From assembly GCA_963926405.1 (NCBI GenBank), contig CAWUXI010000057.1:1-40805 (forward strand): a stretch of 40,805 nucleotides of DNA. The letters run 5' to 3'. The translations under genes were made by a program, and so were the position numbers. Every line of letters starts with the position of its first letter. Position 1 is the first letter of the stretch. This document shows positions 16,178 to 24,729 of this stretch, piece after piece. The notes beneath the pieces were generated by a model, which was not told where the DNA came from, did not search any database, and saw only the letters and a list, made by a program, of their open reading frames with translations. The stretch comes from CALSMU01 sp963926405 (GTDB lineage Bacteria; Bacteroidota; Bacteroidia; Flavobacteriales_D; Parvicellaceae).

Positions 16178-18493
16178 GTGAAACCAATCAAAACATATTT
16201 TCTGTTATTGTTGTTATTTACCTCAAATTTTTCTTGGGGTCAAAATAGTATGCTTACGCCTGAGGAAAAAGCGATTTTATATCACGTTGTTCTTAAAAGT
16301 CCTACATTAAACAGGAACCTTGGAGAGTGCTTTAATTACGCGGGGGATACTGTCTATTTCTTATATAAAAGAAAAGGAGAAATGCAGCGAGATTCAATCA
16401 TTGATTATGATTCTATAGAGCAAGTCGTTATCTATGAACCTTCATTGTTAGAAGTGAACTTTAACGAAATTAAAAAAACATCGCAAGGACTGCTTTCTGA
16501 AGTAGCAACCAAAATGGCCTTACAAACTACTTATCGCGAACTAAAGAGACGGGATGAAGTAAAAATTGAGGGAATATCGGATAGTGTATATGTTAATTTT
16601 TTAAGAGAATTATCCAGTAATCTTCCAGATAAAGCGGTTCGTATAAAAAATGGTAAACGGATACCAATTTCTGAGATAATGGATGTTCTGGATCCAAACA
16701 TTATTTTTAATAATAGAGTAAAGGAATTAAATAATTTGAAAAGTTTTAAGCTGGTTGAGCAACAAGAGATAGTCAATGTTATTTCCGAATCTATTCGGAG
16801 TTTTATTCAGAACAAGTCGTATGAATATTTTTTAAAAATAGGTGGAAAAAGTGGTTTTTATAAAAGTATCTTGTTGTCTGCGGGAGATGGAAGTGGAACA
16901 GCAGGATTACTTGATGAAAATGAGTTGCTTAGAGGGAATAAGCACAGTTTGGGTAATCCAAAAGGCATAGGATTATTCACTTATGACACGAAAATAGTCT
17001 CTGGCGATCAAAACATGCAATCTATTGTTGCAAATCAAACTACAATTAGGGAATTTGAAACAAATAGGCAGGGGTATACGAATTTACATTTTAGCATGTG
17101 GGGGTTTAACTCTCGACAGCAATCAACGGTGGTAGTAACTAGAGAAGGCCAATCCTATTTGTTTTATGCATCTAAACTTTCAAAAGAGCTTTCCCCTGAT
17201 TCTACTTTTGGTAATGGCCAAACCCTGCATACAAATATTAAAAGACTAGAATTTAATAGTATCCCATTTGTAGATAATGAAATTAACGGTAAGGAAGGAT
17301 TAAAATATTGGGTAGAGCATTACACAGAAGCTTTAGCAGAAAAGCTATTGCAAATTAAAGAGACAGAATTTGAGTTAGATGAAAATCGATATGCTCAGAA
17401 TAAGAACCAAAAGAAAATTGGTTTCTTACAAGAAAGACTTTCGGCATTGTACAACCGTAAACCTCAAATCGAAAAACAATTAATAAGATCTAAAGAAGAA
17501 TTGGCAGTTGAACAGAAAAGATTGAAAGCGTTTAAGTTTAGGTTAGCGGAATTGAAAATGTTTTTAGGGGCTTTTCAAATGGAATATTCTAAGTTCGGTT
17601 TCGTATATACCTTTAAAGATGGATGTACTTTTAACGCATTCACACAAAACTTTGTAATTCCAGATTCTTTAAAATCAGAAAGTTTTGATGTTCGTGTAAT
17701 TACAATAGGATTGGATGCTACTAGTGAACATGTGGATGAAGTACAGTTGCAAGTAGGTGTTACAACCGGAATGCCTGAAGATAAATTGGCAAATGATTTT
17801 TACCTGGAATTTGATGACGCTTTTGCTTCGGATGAATTTGAATTGGATAATTTTTCTTTGAATCCAGTTGAATTATATGAAGTAAGTAAGCAATTACACA
17901 GCAATTATGTTCATGGAGCAGATGTTAATTTAGATTTAATTGCAAACGGAATAGGTGAAGTAAGAGGAGGAGAACTAATTTCATCTTCAGCAAAAGAGCT
18001 AGATAATTATCCAGGAGATACTCATAAAGAAAAGATGAACTCAATGAGAAAACAAGAGTTTTCCGAGCTAAGGCATGCCTCCTTATCATTTGCAATGGAA
18101 GAAAATAATTTAACCTTAAAAGTGAGCTCTTTTACTGATCCTGTCAAATCAGACTTTTCAAAAAAACATATAGTAGCTAAACGTTTAAAGGACAAATATC
18201 CTACACTATCGGAAAATGAGTTGTTAAGTGTATTTCGGACCTTCTATATATCCGAAAGTTTTATAGGAGAATTATTACGTGCTGTTTATTTTAATTTTGA
18301 AGGGAAAACAAAAACAAAAATGCTGTTCTTGTTGAAACGTAAATTGGAGAAGTCTGTAGTCAATGTTAAAAGTATCACTATCGATTATTCTGAGTACGCC
18401 GGGGTTGTTCACAGTAATGTTGATTTATATACACTGCTCTTAGAGAAGTTTAAGAAGCAAGAGGAGATAGACAAGGATTTGATGGGGATTTAA
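16178..18493 (+). CDS. Large secreted protein of unknown function with a central coiled coil
   Basis: I do not recognise this family. A GTG at 16178 is chosen as the start because it begins a clean signal peptide (KPIKTYFLLLLLFTSNFSWG, then Q); the frame also allows a TTG at 16151. Counting from that TTG, the protein has 780 residues: an N-terminal mixed region, a glycine-containing region at about 235-345 (LLSAGDGSGTAGLLDENELL), a strong coiled coil at about 393-476 rich in K, E, Q and L, and a beta-rich C-terminal region. No catalytic motif stands out and there is no C-terminal sorting domain, so it probably stays in the periplasm. It is transcribed alone and convergent with the next gene. 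Confidence 0.65.
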   Translation: MKPIKTYFLLLLLFTSNFSWGQNSMLTPEEKAILYHVVLKSPTLNRNLGECFNYAGDTVYFLYKRKGEMQRDSIIDYDSIEQVVIYEPSLLEVNFNEIKKTSQGLLSEVATKMALQTTYRELKRRDEVKIEGISDSVYVNFLRELSSNLPDKAVRIKNGKRIPISEIMDVLDPNIIFNNRVKELNNLKSFKLVEQQEIVNVISESIRSFIQNKSYEYFLKIGGKSGFYKSILLSAGDGSGTAGLLDENELLRGNKHSLGNPKGIGLFTYDTKIVSGDQNMQSIVANQTTIREFETNRQGYTNLHFSMWGFNSRQQSTVVVTREGQSYLFYASKLSKELSPDSTFGNGQTLHTNIKRLEFNSIPFVDNEINGKEGLKYWVEHYTEALAEKLLQIKETEFELDENRYAQNKNQKKIGFLQERLSALYNRKPQIEKQLIRSKEELAVEQKRLKAFKFRLAELKMFLGAFQMEYSKFGFVYTFKDGCTFNAFTQNFVIPDSLKSESFDVRVITIGLDATSEHVDEVQLQVGVTTGMPEDKLANDFYLEFDDAFASDEFELDNFSLNPVELYEVSKQLHSNYVHGADVNLDLIANGIGEVRGGELISSSAKELDNYPGDTHKEKMNSMRKQEFSELRHASLSFAMEENNLTLKVSSFTDPVKSDFSKKHIVAKRLKDKYPTLSENELLSVFRTFYISESFIGELLRAVYFNFEGKTKTKMLFLLKRKLEKSVVNVKSITIDYSEYAGVVHSNVDLYTLLLEKFKKQEEIDKDLMGI

Positions 18494-18590
18494 AATAACT
18501 TATCTAAATTAATTCTTGCATTATGGTTTTAGGAGTAACTCAATCTTTTGATGGCTAATCGTCAAATTATGATGTTGCCACGTCATTAAT

Positions 18591-18628
18591 CTTTAGCTCT
18601 ATTCCTTGTGATTTAAGATAGAGTAAAG
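18591..18628. repeat. Imperfect inverted repeat between convergent genes
   Basis: CTTTAGCTCTAT (18591-18602) faces ATAGAGTAAAG (18618-18628) across a 15-base loop, lying between the convergent secreted-unknown and CXXCH-protein genes. It lacks a T run, so it is at best a weak terminator. The rest of 18494-18651 shows nothing recognisable. Confidence 0.3.
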
Positions 18629-18651
18629 ACTACAGATTAAAAAAAGAGATT

Positions 18652-19503
18652 CTAATTATGCTGAAGAAATAGTTTCTTTGTAAAATATTCAGAATTAATT
18701 TCTAATGTGACCAAATAGACTCCGGTTGGCAACTGTTTCTTCAATTTTAGAGTATTGTTGTTTTCTCCCTGAAGGGAATTACCCAATTGCTTTGCGAAGA
18801 TTTCTTTACCATTAACGTTATACACTTTGGCGCTTACGGTAGCTTGTTTATTAGAAATGTAATGAAGATTTATTTCATTTGAATTAGAATTAAAGCTAAC
18901 ACTAAAGTCTGTATTAGTTAATAATGACTCTTCCATTCCAACACTCGCCTGCGCTAATACTAGCTCCGTTAAATAAATCTCATCTCCACTGGTTACGCCA
19001 TTTCCATTAGCGACATTCGATGCCAAATAAAAAGTAACATCTCCAACAGCAGTGAATGGAGCAGTCCAATCAAAAGTCCAAGATGATAAAGTACCACCAG
19101 AATGATTAATGTATTCTTTGCCAGAACTTGTTTGAATGTTCGAACCAGTTCCTGCAGTGAAACTTCCTGCTTTTATATTAGAATTATCTAAGCCTGTCAT
19201 TTGAAATCCAGTAGTAGTACTATTCATTACATCTAAGTTAAATGTATATGTCTCACCTGGAACATATTCATCATTGGCGCCAGAAAAGATCAATGTATTA
19301 ACTCCTAGCCCTGAAGAAGCTGATCCAGCATGACATTGTGTGCAATTGGGCTCTCCTGGAGCTCCAGTTTTCCCTGAGGCTACATTTAATTTACTTAAAA
19401 AACTATCACAGGAATAATCTGATATAGTGCCTACTTCTTCTTTATTTATCGTAAAACTGAGTATCCCTATTAGAATAGGTACTATAAAAAATGTCTTTTT
19501 CAT
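18652..19503 (-). CDS. Secreted CXXCH protein with type IX sorting domain
   Basis: A 283-residue exported protein. After the signal peptide there is a CTQCHAG motif (C54-x2-C57-H58), a possible heme c site, followed by a beta-sandwich domain (about residues 68-190) of the Reeler/choice-of-anchor V kind. The last 75 residues look like a type A sorting domain (VYNVNGKEIF, LPTGVYLVTLE, KKLFLQ), the signal for export through the type IX system to the cell surface or medium. The function is unknown; one heme-like site beside an adhesion-type fold suggests a surface protein. It is transcribed alone. Start ATG at 19503. Confidence 0.8.
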   Translation of the reverse strand: MKKTFFIVPILIGILSFTINKEEVGTISDYSCDSFLSKLNVASGKTGAPGEPNCTQCHAGSASSGLGVNTLIFSGANDEYVPGETYTFNLDVMNSTTTGFQMTGLDNSNIKAGSFTAGTGSNIQTSSGKEYINHSGGTLSSWTFDWTAPFTAVGDVTFYLASNVANGNGVTSGDEIYLTELVLAQASVGMEESLLTNTDFSVSFNSNSNEINLHYISNKQATVSAKVYNVNGKEIFAKQLGNSLQGENNNTLKLKKQLPTGVYLVTLEINSEYFTKKLFLQHN

Positions 19504-19687
19504 GATTTTATGTATTGATTAGCAGACTAAATTATACATTTTTATTCTAATGTTATATCAAAAACGGAAACTTCTTTACCTATTATTAATGTCGTGATTA
19601 TTGATCACAGGCAATAAGGATGGCTTTTTTTTATGATTTAATATCTGGAATATATAAATCAGACTTTTTATTTTTTGAAATAATGAG

Positions 19688-19720
19688 TTGAGATAAATGC
19701 TACAATAGGAGTTAAATTTG
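19688..19720 (+). promoter_or_regulatory. Candidate promoter of the ilv leader and operon
   Basis: TTG (19688-19690), 22 bases, then TAAATTTG (19713-19720), an exact match to the Bacteroidota -7 consensus TAnnTTTG. The transcript would start a few bases before the leader-peptide ATG at 19729, so the leader peptide would have little or no untranslated sequence. A weaker box lies near 19669-19677. Confidence 0.5.
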
Positions 19721-19728
19721 CAATCGAA

Positions 19729-19791
19729 ATGAACAGAATAATAAATATAACATTCATAATAATCATTATTATTTATTTACCTCTTTGGTGA
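19729..19791 (+). CDS. Isoleucine-rich leader peptide of the ilv operon
   Basis: A 20-codon open frame encoding MNRIINITFIIIIIIYLPLW. Nine of 20 residues are isoleucine, six of them in a row (residues 10-15), and two are leucine; there is no valine. Five of the isoleucine codons are the rare ATA. The TGA stop is at 19789-19791, 28 bases before an intrinsic terminator and 93 bases before ilvE. Composition, size and position match leader peptides of attenuated amino-acid operons: lack of charged isoleucine tRNA would stall the ribosome in the isoleucine run. It could not be found by length alone, and translation is inferred, not shown. Confidence 0.78.
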   Translation: MNRIINITFIIIIIIYLPLW

Positions 19792-19833
19792 GATAGGAAG
19801 AATATTGAATAAATATTTAAAGCCTTTCTCTCT
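19791..19833 (+). promoter_or_regulatory. Candidate antiterminator of the ilv attenuator
   Basis: AGATAGGAAG (19791-19800), directly after the leader stop, can pair with CTTTCTCTCT (19824-19833), giving eight Watson-Crick pairs, one G-U and one mismatch. The second half overlaps the 5' arm of the terminator, so the two structures exclude each other. A ribosome stalled in the isoleucine run would leave the first half free; one at the stop codon would cover it. An inner AATATT/AATATT pair (19801-19817) could assist. Confidence 0.55.
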
Positions 19834-19852
19834 AGAGAAAGGCTTTTTTTTT
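19819..19852 (+). terminator. Intrinsic terminator / attenuator upstream of ilvE
   Basis: AAAGCCTTTCTC (19819-19830), loop TCTA, GAGAAAGGCTTT (19835-19846) form a perfect 12-bp stem followed by six T. It lies between the leader peptide and ilvE, in the sense direction, so it must be read through for the operon to be expressed. Confidence 0.9.
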
Positions 19853-19883
19853 GAAGAATAAATTTTAACTAAACAAAAACAAA

Positions 19884-20774
19884 ATGTATTACAACGATGA
19901 AACTATAATCTATTTGGACGGTGAGTGGTTAAAAGCTAAAAAGGCATCTACGAGCCTTTATTCACAAACTTTGCATTATGGAGCTGGAGTTTTTGAAGGA
20001 ATTAGGTCTTATAAAACAGAAGATGGCGCGAAAGTTTTTAAGGCAAAAGAGCATTACAAAAGATTGCTCTACTCTGCAGAGAAAATGCATATCCAATTGG
20101 AATATTCAGTGGAGGAGTTAACGGCCATTACTTATGAACTATTAGAAAAAAACAAATTGGATAATGCTTACATCAGACCATTAGTTTATCTCGGAGAAAA
20201 TATGGCCTTACAGCCAACTAATGACGTGCATGTTATGCTATCTGCTTGGGAATGGGGTAAATACTTAGGCGATTCTCACTTACGTTTAATGACTTCTTCT
20301 TTTCAAAGGCCAAATCCGAAATCATGTTTTGTTGAAGCAAAAGTTTCAGGACACTATACAAATTCGATTTTAGCAACTACTGAAGCAAAGCAAAAAGGGT
20401 TCGATGAAGCTTTGTTATTAGATATGAATGAAAAGGTTGCTGAAGGTCCAGGCGCAAATTTCTTTTATGAAAAAGAGGGTAAGCTTTTTACTGCTCCATT
20501 AGGAAATATATTAAATGGTGTAACAAGACAAACCATATTTGAACTGGCTGCTGAATTAGGCTTTGAATTGGAAGAGAAATTTTTCACTCCAGCAGAAGTG
20601 TATGAAGCTGATGGTGCTTTTTTTACAGGAACTGCAGCTGAAGTTGCAGGTATAGAGAGTTTAGATAATCACAAATTTAACCTGAATTGGGAAGACACAA
20701 TAGGATTTGATTTGGCAAATGCTTATCAAAACCGGGTTAGAAAACAGGAATACAAACAATTTGAATTAGTATAA
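19884..20774 (+). CDS. ilvE: Branched-chain amino acid aminotransferase
   Basis: A 296-residue class IV PLP aminotransferase, the last step of isoleucine, valine and leucine synthesis in the cytoplasm. It shows YSQTLHYGAGVFEGIRSY (residues 26-43), the PLP lysine K153 in EAKVSGHYTNS, and the signature DEALLLDMNEKVAEGPGANFF split over residues 170-195, as well as GNILNGVTRQTI. Length and motifs fit the family. It is the first structural gene of the ilvE-D-B-N-C-A operon; the start ATG is 31 bases after the attenuator T run. One base separates its stop from the ilvD start. Confidence 0.93.
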   Translation: MYYNDETIIYLDGEWLKAKKASTSLYSQTLHYGAGVFEGIRSYKTEDGAKVFKAKEHYKRLLYSAEKMHIQLEYSVEELTAITYELLEKNKLDNAYIRPLVYLGENMALQPTNDVHVMLSAWEWGKYLGDSHLRLMTSSFQRPNPKSCFVEAKVSGHYTNSILATTEAKQKGFDEALLLDMNEKVAEGPGANFFYEKEGKLFTAPLGNILNGVTRQTIFELAAELGFELEEKFFTPAEVYEADGAFFTGTAAEVAGIESLDNHKFNLNWEDTIGFDLANAYQNRVRKQEYKQFELV

Positions 20775-20775
20775 A

Positions 20776-22446
20776 ATGAATAAGTTTAGCAAAAGAGTAA
20801 CACAAGACGATTCTCAGCCAGCAGCTCAAGCCATGTTGCATGCAATAGGACTGACTGAAGCAGATTTTTCTAAAGCATTTGTTGGTATTGCTAGTACCGG
20901 ATACGAAGGAAATCCATGTAACATGCATTTGAACGATCTTGCCCAACAAGTTAAGCAAGGCACAATAAATGCGGATTTAGTAGGATTGGTTTTTAACACA
21001 ATTGGCGTTAGTGATGGTATATCAATGGGTACCCCTGGAATGCGATTTTCTCTTCCATCGAGAGATGTTATCGCTGATTCTATGGAAACAGTTGTCGAGG
21101 GGATGTCTTATGATGGTTTAGTTACTGTAGTTGGTTGTGATAAGAATATGCCAGGAGCATTAATGGCAATGTTAAGGTTAAATAGACCAAGCCTATTGGT
21201 TTATGGTGGAACGATTGCCTCTGGTTGTCATAATGATAAACCTTTGGATGTTGTTTCAGCATTTGAAGCATGGGGTCAAAAAGTTGCAGGAACGATAGAT
21301 GATAAGGAATACAAAGAAGTAATAAAAAAAGCTTGTCCTGGCGCTGGTGCTTGTGGAGGAATGTATACTGCAAATACCATGGCATCAGCAATAGAGGCGC
21401 TTGGAATGTCATTACCTTATAATTCTTCTAATCCAGCTTTGAGTTCTGAAAAGAAAATGGAAAGTATAAAAGCTGGTGAAGCAATGCGCTTGTTACTTGA
21501 GAGAGATATAAAACCAAAGGACATCGTTACCAGAAGGTCAATGGAAAATGCTATAAGACTCGTTACAGTTTTGGGCGGATCTACAAATGCTGTTTTACAT
21601 TTTCTTGCAATCGCTAAGGCTGCGGATGTTGAGTTTAAATTGGATGATTTTCAAATGATATCTGATACTACACCTTTTTTAGCAGACTTAAAACCAAGTG
21701 GAGAATTTTTAATGGAGAATGTACACGAGGTTGGAGGAATTCCTGCAGTATTAAAGTTCATGTTGGAAAATAATATGCTGCATGGTGATTGTTTAACGGT
21801 GACTGGGAAAACTTTAGCAGAAAATTTAAAGGATGTACCTAGTTTAAAGGATGGTCAAAAAGTAATAAGACCATTGGATAATCCAATAAAACCAACAGGT
21901 CATTTACGTGTTTTAAAAGGAAATATTTCTCCAAAAGGAGCTGTAGCAAAAATAACAGGAAAAGAAGGACTTGAATTCACTGGAACTGCTCGGGTATATA
22001 ACTCAGAATATGAAGCTAATGACGGAATCCGAAACGGAGAAGTTCAAAAAGGAGATGTTGTTGTAATTCGTTATGAAGGTCCTAAAGGTGGGCCAGGAAT
22101 GCCTGAAATGTTAAAACCAACTGCTGCCATAATAGGTGCTGGTTTAGGTAACGATGTTGCTTTAATAACGGACGGTAGATTTTCTGGTGGTTCGCATGGG
22201 TTTGTCGTTGGGCATGTCTCTCCAGAAGCGCAAGACGGAGGTCCTATTGCATTGTTAGAAAATGGAGATGTTATTACCATAAACGCTGTTAAAAACACAA
22301 TTAATATGGACGTTTCTGATGAAGAATTAGAAAGAAGAAAGGGTAATTGGGTAGCCCCTCAATTAAAGTTTAAAAAGGGAGTTATGTATAAATATGCGAA
22401 AACCGTTTCATGTGCCTCAGAAGGTTGTGTTACAGATGAATTTTAA
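20776..22446 (+). CDS. ilvD: Dihydroxy-acid dehydratase
   Basis: A 556-residue iron-sulfur enzyme that dehydrates dihydroxy acids to 2-keto acids in isoleucine and valine synthesis. The probable cluster ligands are C48 (NPCNMHLND), C121 (GCDKNMPGALMA) and C193 (GACGGMYTANTMA), all in their family contexts. The C-terminal motif DGRFSGGSHGFVVGHVSPEA is complete. Standard length. The start follows the ilvE stop by one base (TAA-A-ATG), and its own stop is one base before ilvB, suggesting translational coupling along the operon. Confidence 0.95.
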   Translation: MNKFSKRVTQDDSQPAAQAMLHAIGLTEADFSKAFVGIASTGYEGNPCNMHLNDLAQQVKQGTINADLVGLVFNTIGVSDGISMGTPGMRFSLPSRDVIADSMETVVEGMSYDGLVTVVGCDKNMPGALMAMLRLNRPSLLVYGGTIASGCHNDKPLDVVSAFEAWGQKVAGTIDDKEYKEVIKKACPGAGACGGMYTANTMASAIEALGMSLPYNSSNPALSSEKKMESIKAGEAMRLLLERDIKPKDIVTRRSMENAIRLVTVLGGSTNAVLHFLAIAKAADVEFKLDDFQMISDTTPFLADLKPSGEFLMENVHEVGGIPAVLKFMLENNMLHGDCLTVTGKTLAENLKDVPSLKDGQKVIRPLDNPIKPTGHLRVLKGNISPKGAVAKITGKEGLEFTGTARVYNSEYEANDGIRNGEVQKGDVVVIRYEGPKGGPGMPEMLKPTAAIIGAGLGNDVALITDGRFSGGSHGFVVGHVSPEAQDGGPIALLENGDVITINAVKNTINMDVSDEELERRKGNWVAPQLKFKKGVMYKYAKTVSCASEGCVTDEF

Positions 22447-22447
22447 A

Positions 22448-24181
22448 ATGAATAAAATGGAAACGTTAGAAGTTAAAAACACAATGCCGAAACAAGGTTT
22501 AATGACTGGTTCACAAGCAGTAGTTCAAGCTTTAATAGCGGAAGGTGTAGATTTGATGTTTGGATATCCAGGAGGCGCTATTATGCCAGTTTATGATGCA
22601 TTATATGATGTTGAAGAGGAATTAAAACATGTTTTAGCCAGACACGAACAAGGAGCTGTGCATGCAGCCCAAGGATATGCCAGAGCAACAGGAAAGGTTG
22701 GTGTTTGTATTGCAACTTCAGGTCCAGGAGCAACCAACTTGATAACAGGAATAGCAGATGCACAAATTGATTCAACTCCTTTAGTTTGTATAACAGGACA
22801 AGTTGCGAGTCATTTATTAGGCACTGATGCTTTTCAGGAAACGGATGTTATTGGAATATCAATGCCAGTTACAAAATGGAATTTTCAGGTTACTCGTGCA
22901 GAAGAAATACCAATGGCAATAGCGAAGGCATTTTACATAGCACGTTCTGGAAAACCAGGGCCTGTATTGGTGGATATAACAAAAGATGCACAGTTTGGAA
23001 AAGTAGATTTTAACTTTGTTCCATTCACTGGTATGAGAAGCTATCGGCCTAAACCAAAATTGGATTTGACATCGGTAAAAGCTGCAGCTAAATTAATCAA
23101 TAGTGCTAAACGTCCATTTATATTATTTGGTCAAGGAATAATCTTGTCTAAAGCTGAGAAAGAATTTAAAGCTTTTATCGAAAAAACAGGAATTCCTGCT
23201 GCTTGGACAATATTAGGGCTATCTGCACTGGAATCGGATCACTATTTAAATGTGGGAATGTTAGGAATGCATGGAAATTATGCGCCTAATAAACTCACAA
23301 ACGAATGTGATGTTTTGATAGCGATTGGTATGCGTTTCGACGATAGAATAACAGGCGATTTAAGCAGGTATGCAAAGCAAGCAAAAGTTGTACATATAGA
23401 AATAGACCCGTCAGAGCTTAGTAAAAATGTGCATGCACATGTTGCTGTTATTGCGGATGCCAAAGAAGCGATATTGGAATTATCTAAAATAGTAGATGAA
23501 AAAACACATACAGCGTGGTTGCAGCAATTTAGAGAGTTAGAAAAGGAAGAATATCAAGTGGTAATTGAAAATGAGCTTTTTCCGTCAACTGAAAAACTGT
23601 CGATGGGTGAGGTGATAAATGAAATAAACATTCAGTCTGATCATAATAATATAGTAGTGACTGATGTAGGGCAGCATCAAATGATGGCTTGCAGATATTT
23701 TAAATTCCAACAAACCAAATCGATGATAACCTCCGGTGGGCTAGGAACTATGGGTTTTTGTTTACCAGCTGCTATTGGAGCAAAAATGGGGCAACCAAAT
23801 AAACAGGTGGTTGCTGTTATCGGTGATGGTGGTTTTCAGATGACACTTCAAGAGCTAGGGACTATGTTTCAATATGGAGTTGATGTTAAAATAGTAGTTC
23901 TGAATAATGAGTTCCTGGGAATGGTTAGACAATGGCAAGAGATGTTTTTCGAAAAAAGATATGCATCTACAACTATGGTTAATCCAGATTTTCAAACGAT
24001 TGTTTCTGGATATGGTATTACTACTAAAAAGGTAGTGAAACGAGATGAATTAGCCGATGCAGTTAAGGAAATGTTGAGCCATAAAGGGGCTTATTTTTTA
24101 GAAGCAGCAGTTGGACAAGAAAATAATGTTTTTCCAATGGTGCCAACGGGGGCTTCAGTAAGCGAGATAAGACTTAAATAA
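22448..24181 (+). CDS. ilvB: Acetolactate synthase, large (catalytic) subunit
   Basis: A 577-residue thiamine-diphosphate enzyme that forms acetolactate and acetohydroxybutyrate, the first common step. The ATG at 22448 is chosen because it follows the ilvD stop by one base; the frame is open further upstream inside ilvD (to 22394) but that part looks like ilvD shadow. The N-terminal catalytic glutamate lies in ARHEQGAVHAAQGYARATG; the diphosphate-binding motif runs from GDGGFQMTLQELG to VLNNEFLGM near residue 460. FAD-region motifs (GMRFDDRITG) are present. It pairs with the small subunit gene that follows. Confidence 0.95.
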   Translation: MNKMETLEVKNTMPKQGLMTGSQAVVQALIAEGVDLMFGYPGGAIMPVYDALYDVEEELKHVLARHEQGAVHAAQGYARATGKVGVCIATSGPGATNLITGIADAQIDSTPLVCITGQVASHLLGTDAFQETDVIGISMPVTKWNFQVTRAEEIPMAIAKAFYIARSGKPGPVLVDITKDAQFGKVDFNFVPFTGMRSYRPKPKLDLTSVKAAAKLINSAKRPFILFGQGIILSKAEKEFKAFIEKTGIPAAWTILGLSALESDHYLNVGMLGMHGNYAPNKLTNECDVLIAIGMRFDDRITGDLSRYAKQAKVVHIEIDPSELSKNVHAHVAVIADAKEAILELSKIVDEKTHTAWLQQFRELEKEEYQVVIENELFPSTEKLSMGEVINEINIQSDHNNIVVTDVGQHQMMACRYFKFQQTKSMITSGGLGTMGFCLPAAIGAKMGQPNKQVVAVIGDGGFQMTLQELGTMFQYGVDVKIVVLNNEFLGMVRQWQEMFFEKRYASTTMVNPDFQTIVSGYGITTKKVVKRDELADAVKEMLSHKGAYFLEAAVGQENNVFPMVPTGASVSEIRLK

Positions 24182-24182
24182 A

Positions 24183-24716
24183 ATGAAAAAAGAGAGATAT
24201 ACAATTTCGGTTTTTACCGAAGATATAGTAGGTATGCTGAACAGAGTGACAATAATATTTACACGCAGGAAAATAAATATTGAGAGTATTGCTGCATCCG
24301 AAAGCGAAATACAAAATATCCATCGCTACACACTTGTAATAAGTGAAGCTGAAGATATGGTAAAGAAGGTCGTTCTTCAGCTTGAAAAACAAGTTGAGGT
24401 GGTTAAGGCGGTTTATCACAAGGATTCGGAAGTGGTTTATCAGGAAATAGCCTTATACAAAGTACCCACTGAAGTGTTGCTATCTGGAGGGGAGGCTGAG
24501 AAAATAGTCAGAGCGCATCATGCTCGGGTTTTGTCGGTTGAACCTGCATTTACGGTTATTGAAAAAACCGGGCATAAGGATGAAACACAAGCACTTTTTG
24601 ATGAGTTAGAGCCCTACGGGATGCTGGAGTTTGTTAGATCGGGAAGAGTAGCTATTACCAAGCCTATGAAAACTTTGAAATCAATAGTTGAAGAATTAGA
24701 AAACATACAATATTAA
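24183..24716 (+). CDS. ilvN: Acetolactate synthase, small (regulatory) subunit
   Basis: A 177-residue regulatory subunit. The N-terminal ACT domain is clear (RYTISVFTEDIVGMLNRVT, residues 4-22, followed by RRKINIESIAASES), and the C-terminal half matches the ALS_ss_C domain (KTGHKDETQALFDELEPYG). It gives valine feedback control and raises activity of the large subunit. It starts one base after the ilvB stop (TAA-A-ATG), and ilvC follows after 13 bases, the largest gap in the operon. Confidence 0.92.
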   Translation: MKKERYTISVFTEDIVGMLNRVTIIFTRRKINIESIAASESEIQNIHRYTLVISEAEDMVKKVVLQLEKQVEVVKAVYHKDSEVVYQEIALYKVPTEVLLSGGEAEKIVRAHHARVLSVEPAFTVIEKTGHKDETQALFDELEPYGMLEFVRSGRVAITKPMKTLKSIVEELENIQY

Positions 24717-24729
24717 AAAAATAGAAGCA

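Noticed and set aside
18591..18628. Inverted repeat as a terminator for the convergent genes
   Set aside because: The stem is imperfect, the loop is long and there is no T run on either strand; it is listed only as a weak repeat.
19504..19728. A T-box or other riboswitch upstream of the ilv operon
   Set aside because: No T-box sequence or large conserved fold is seen; the short leader peptide and terminator explain the region better. The rest of this stretch shows only weak AT-rich sequence.
22394..22447. Longer N-terminus for the acetolactate synthase large subunit
   Set aside because: The extra 18 residues overlap the conserved end of ilvD in another frame, while the ATG at 22448 fits the one-base spacing of the operon.
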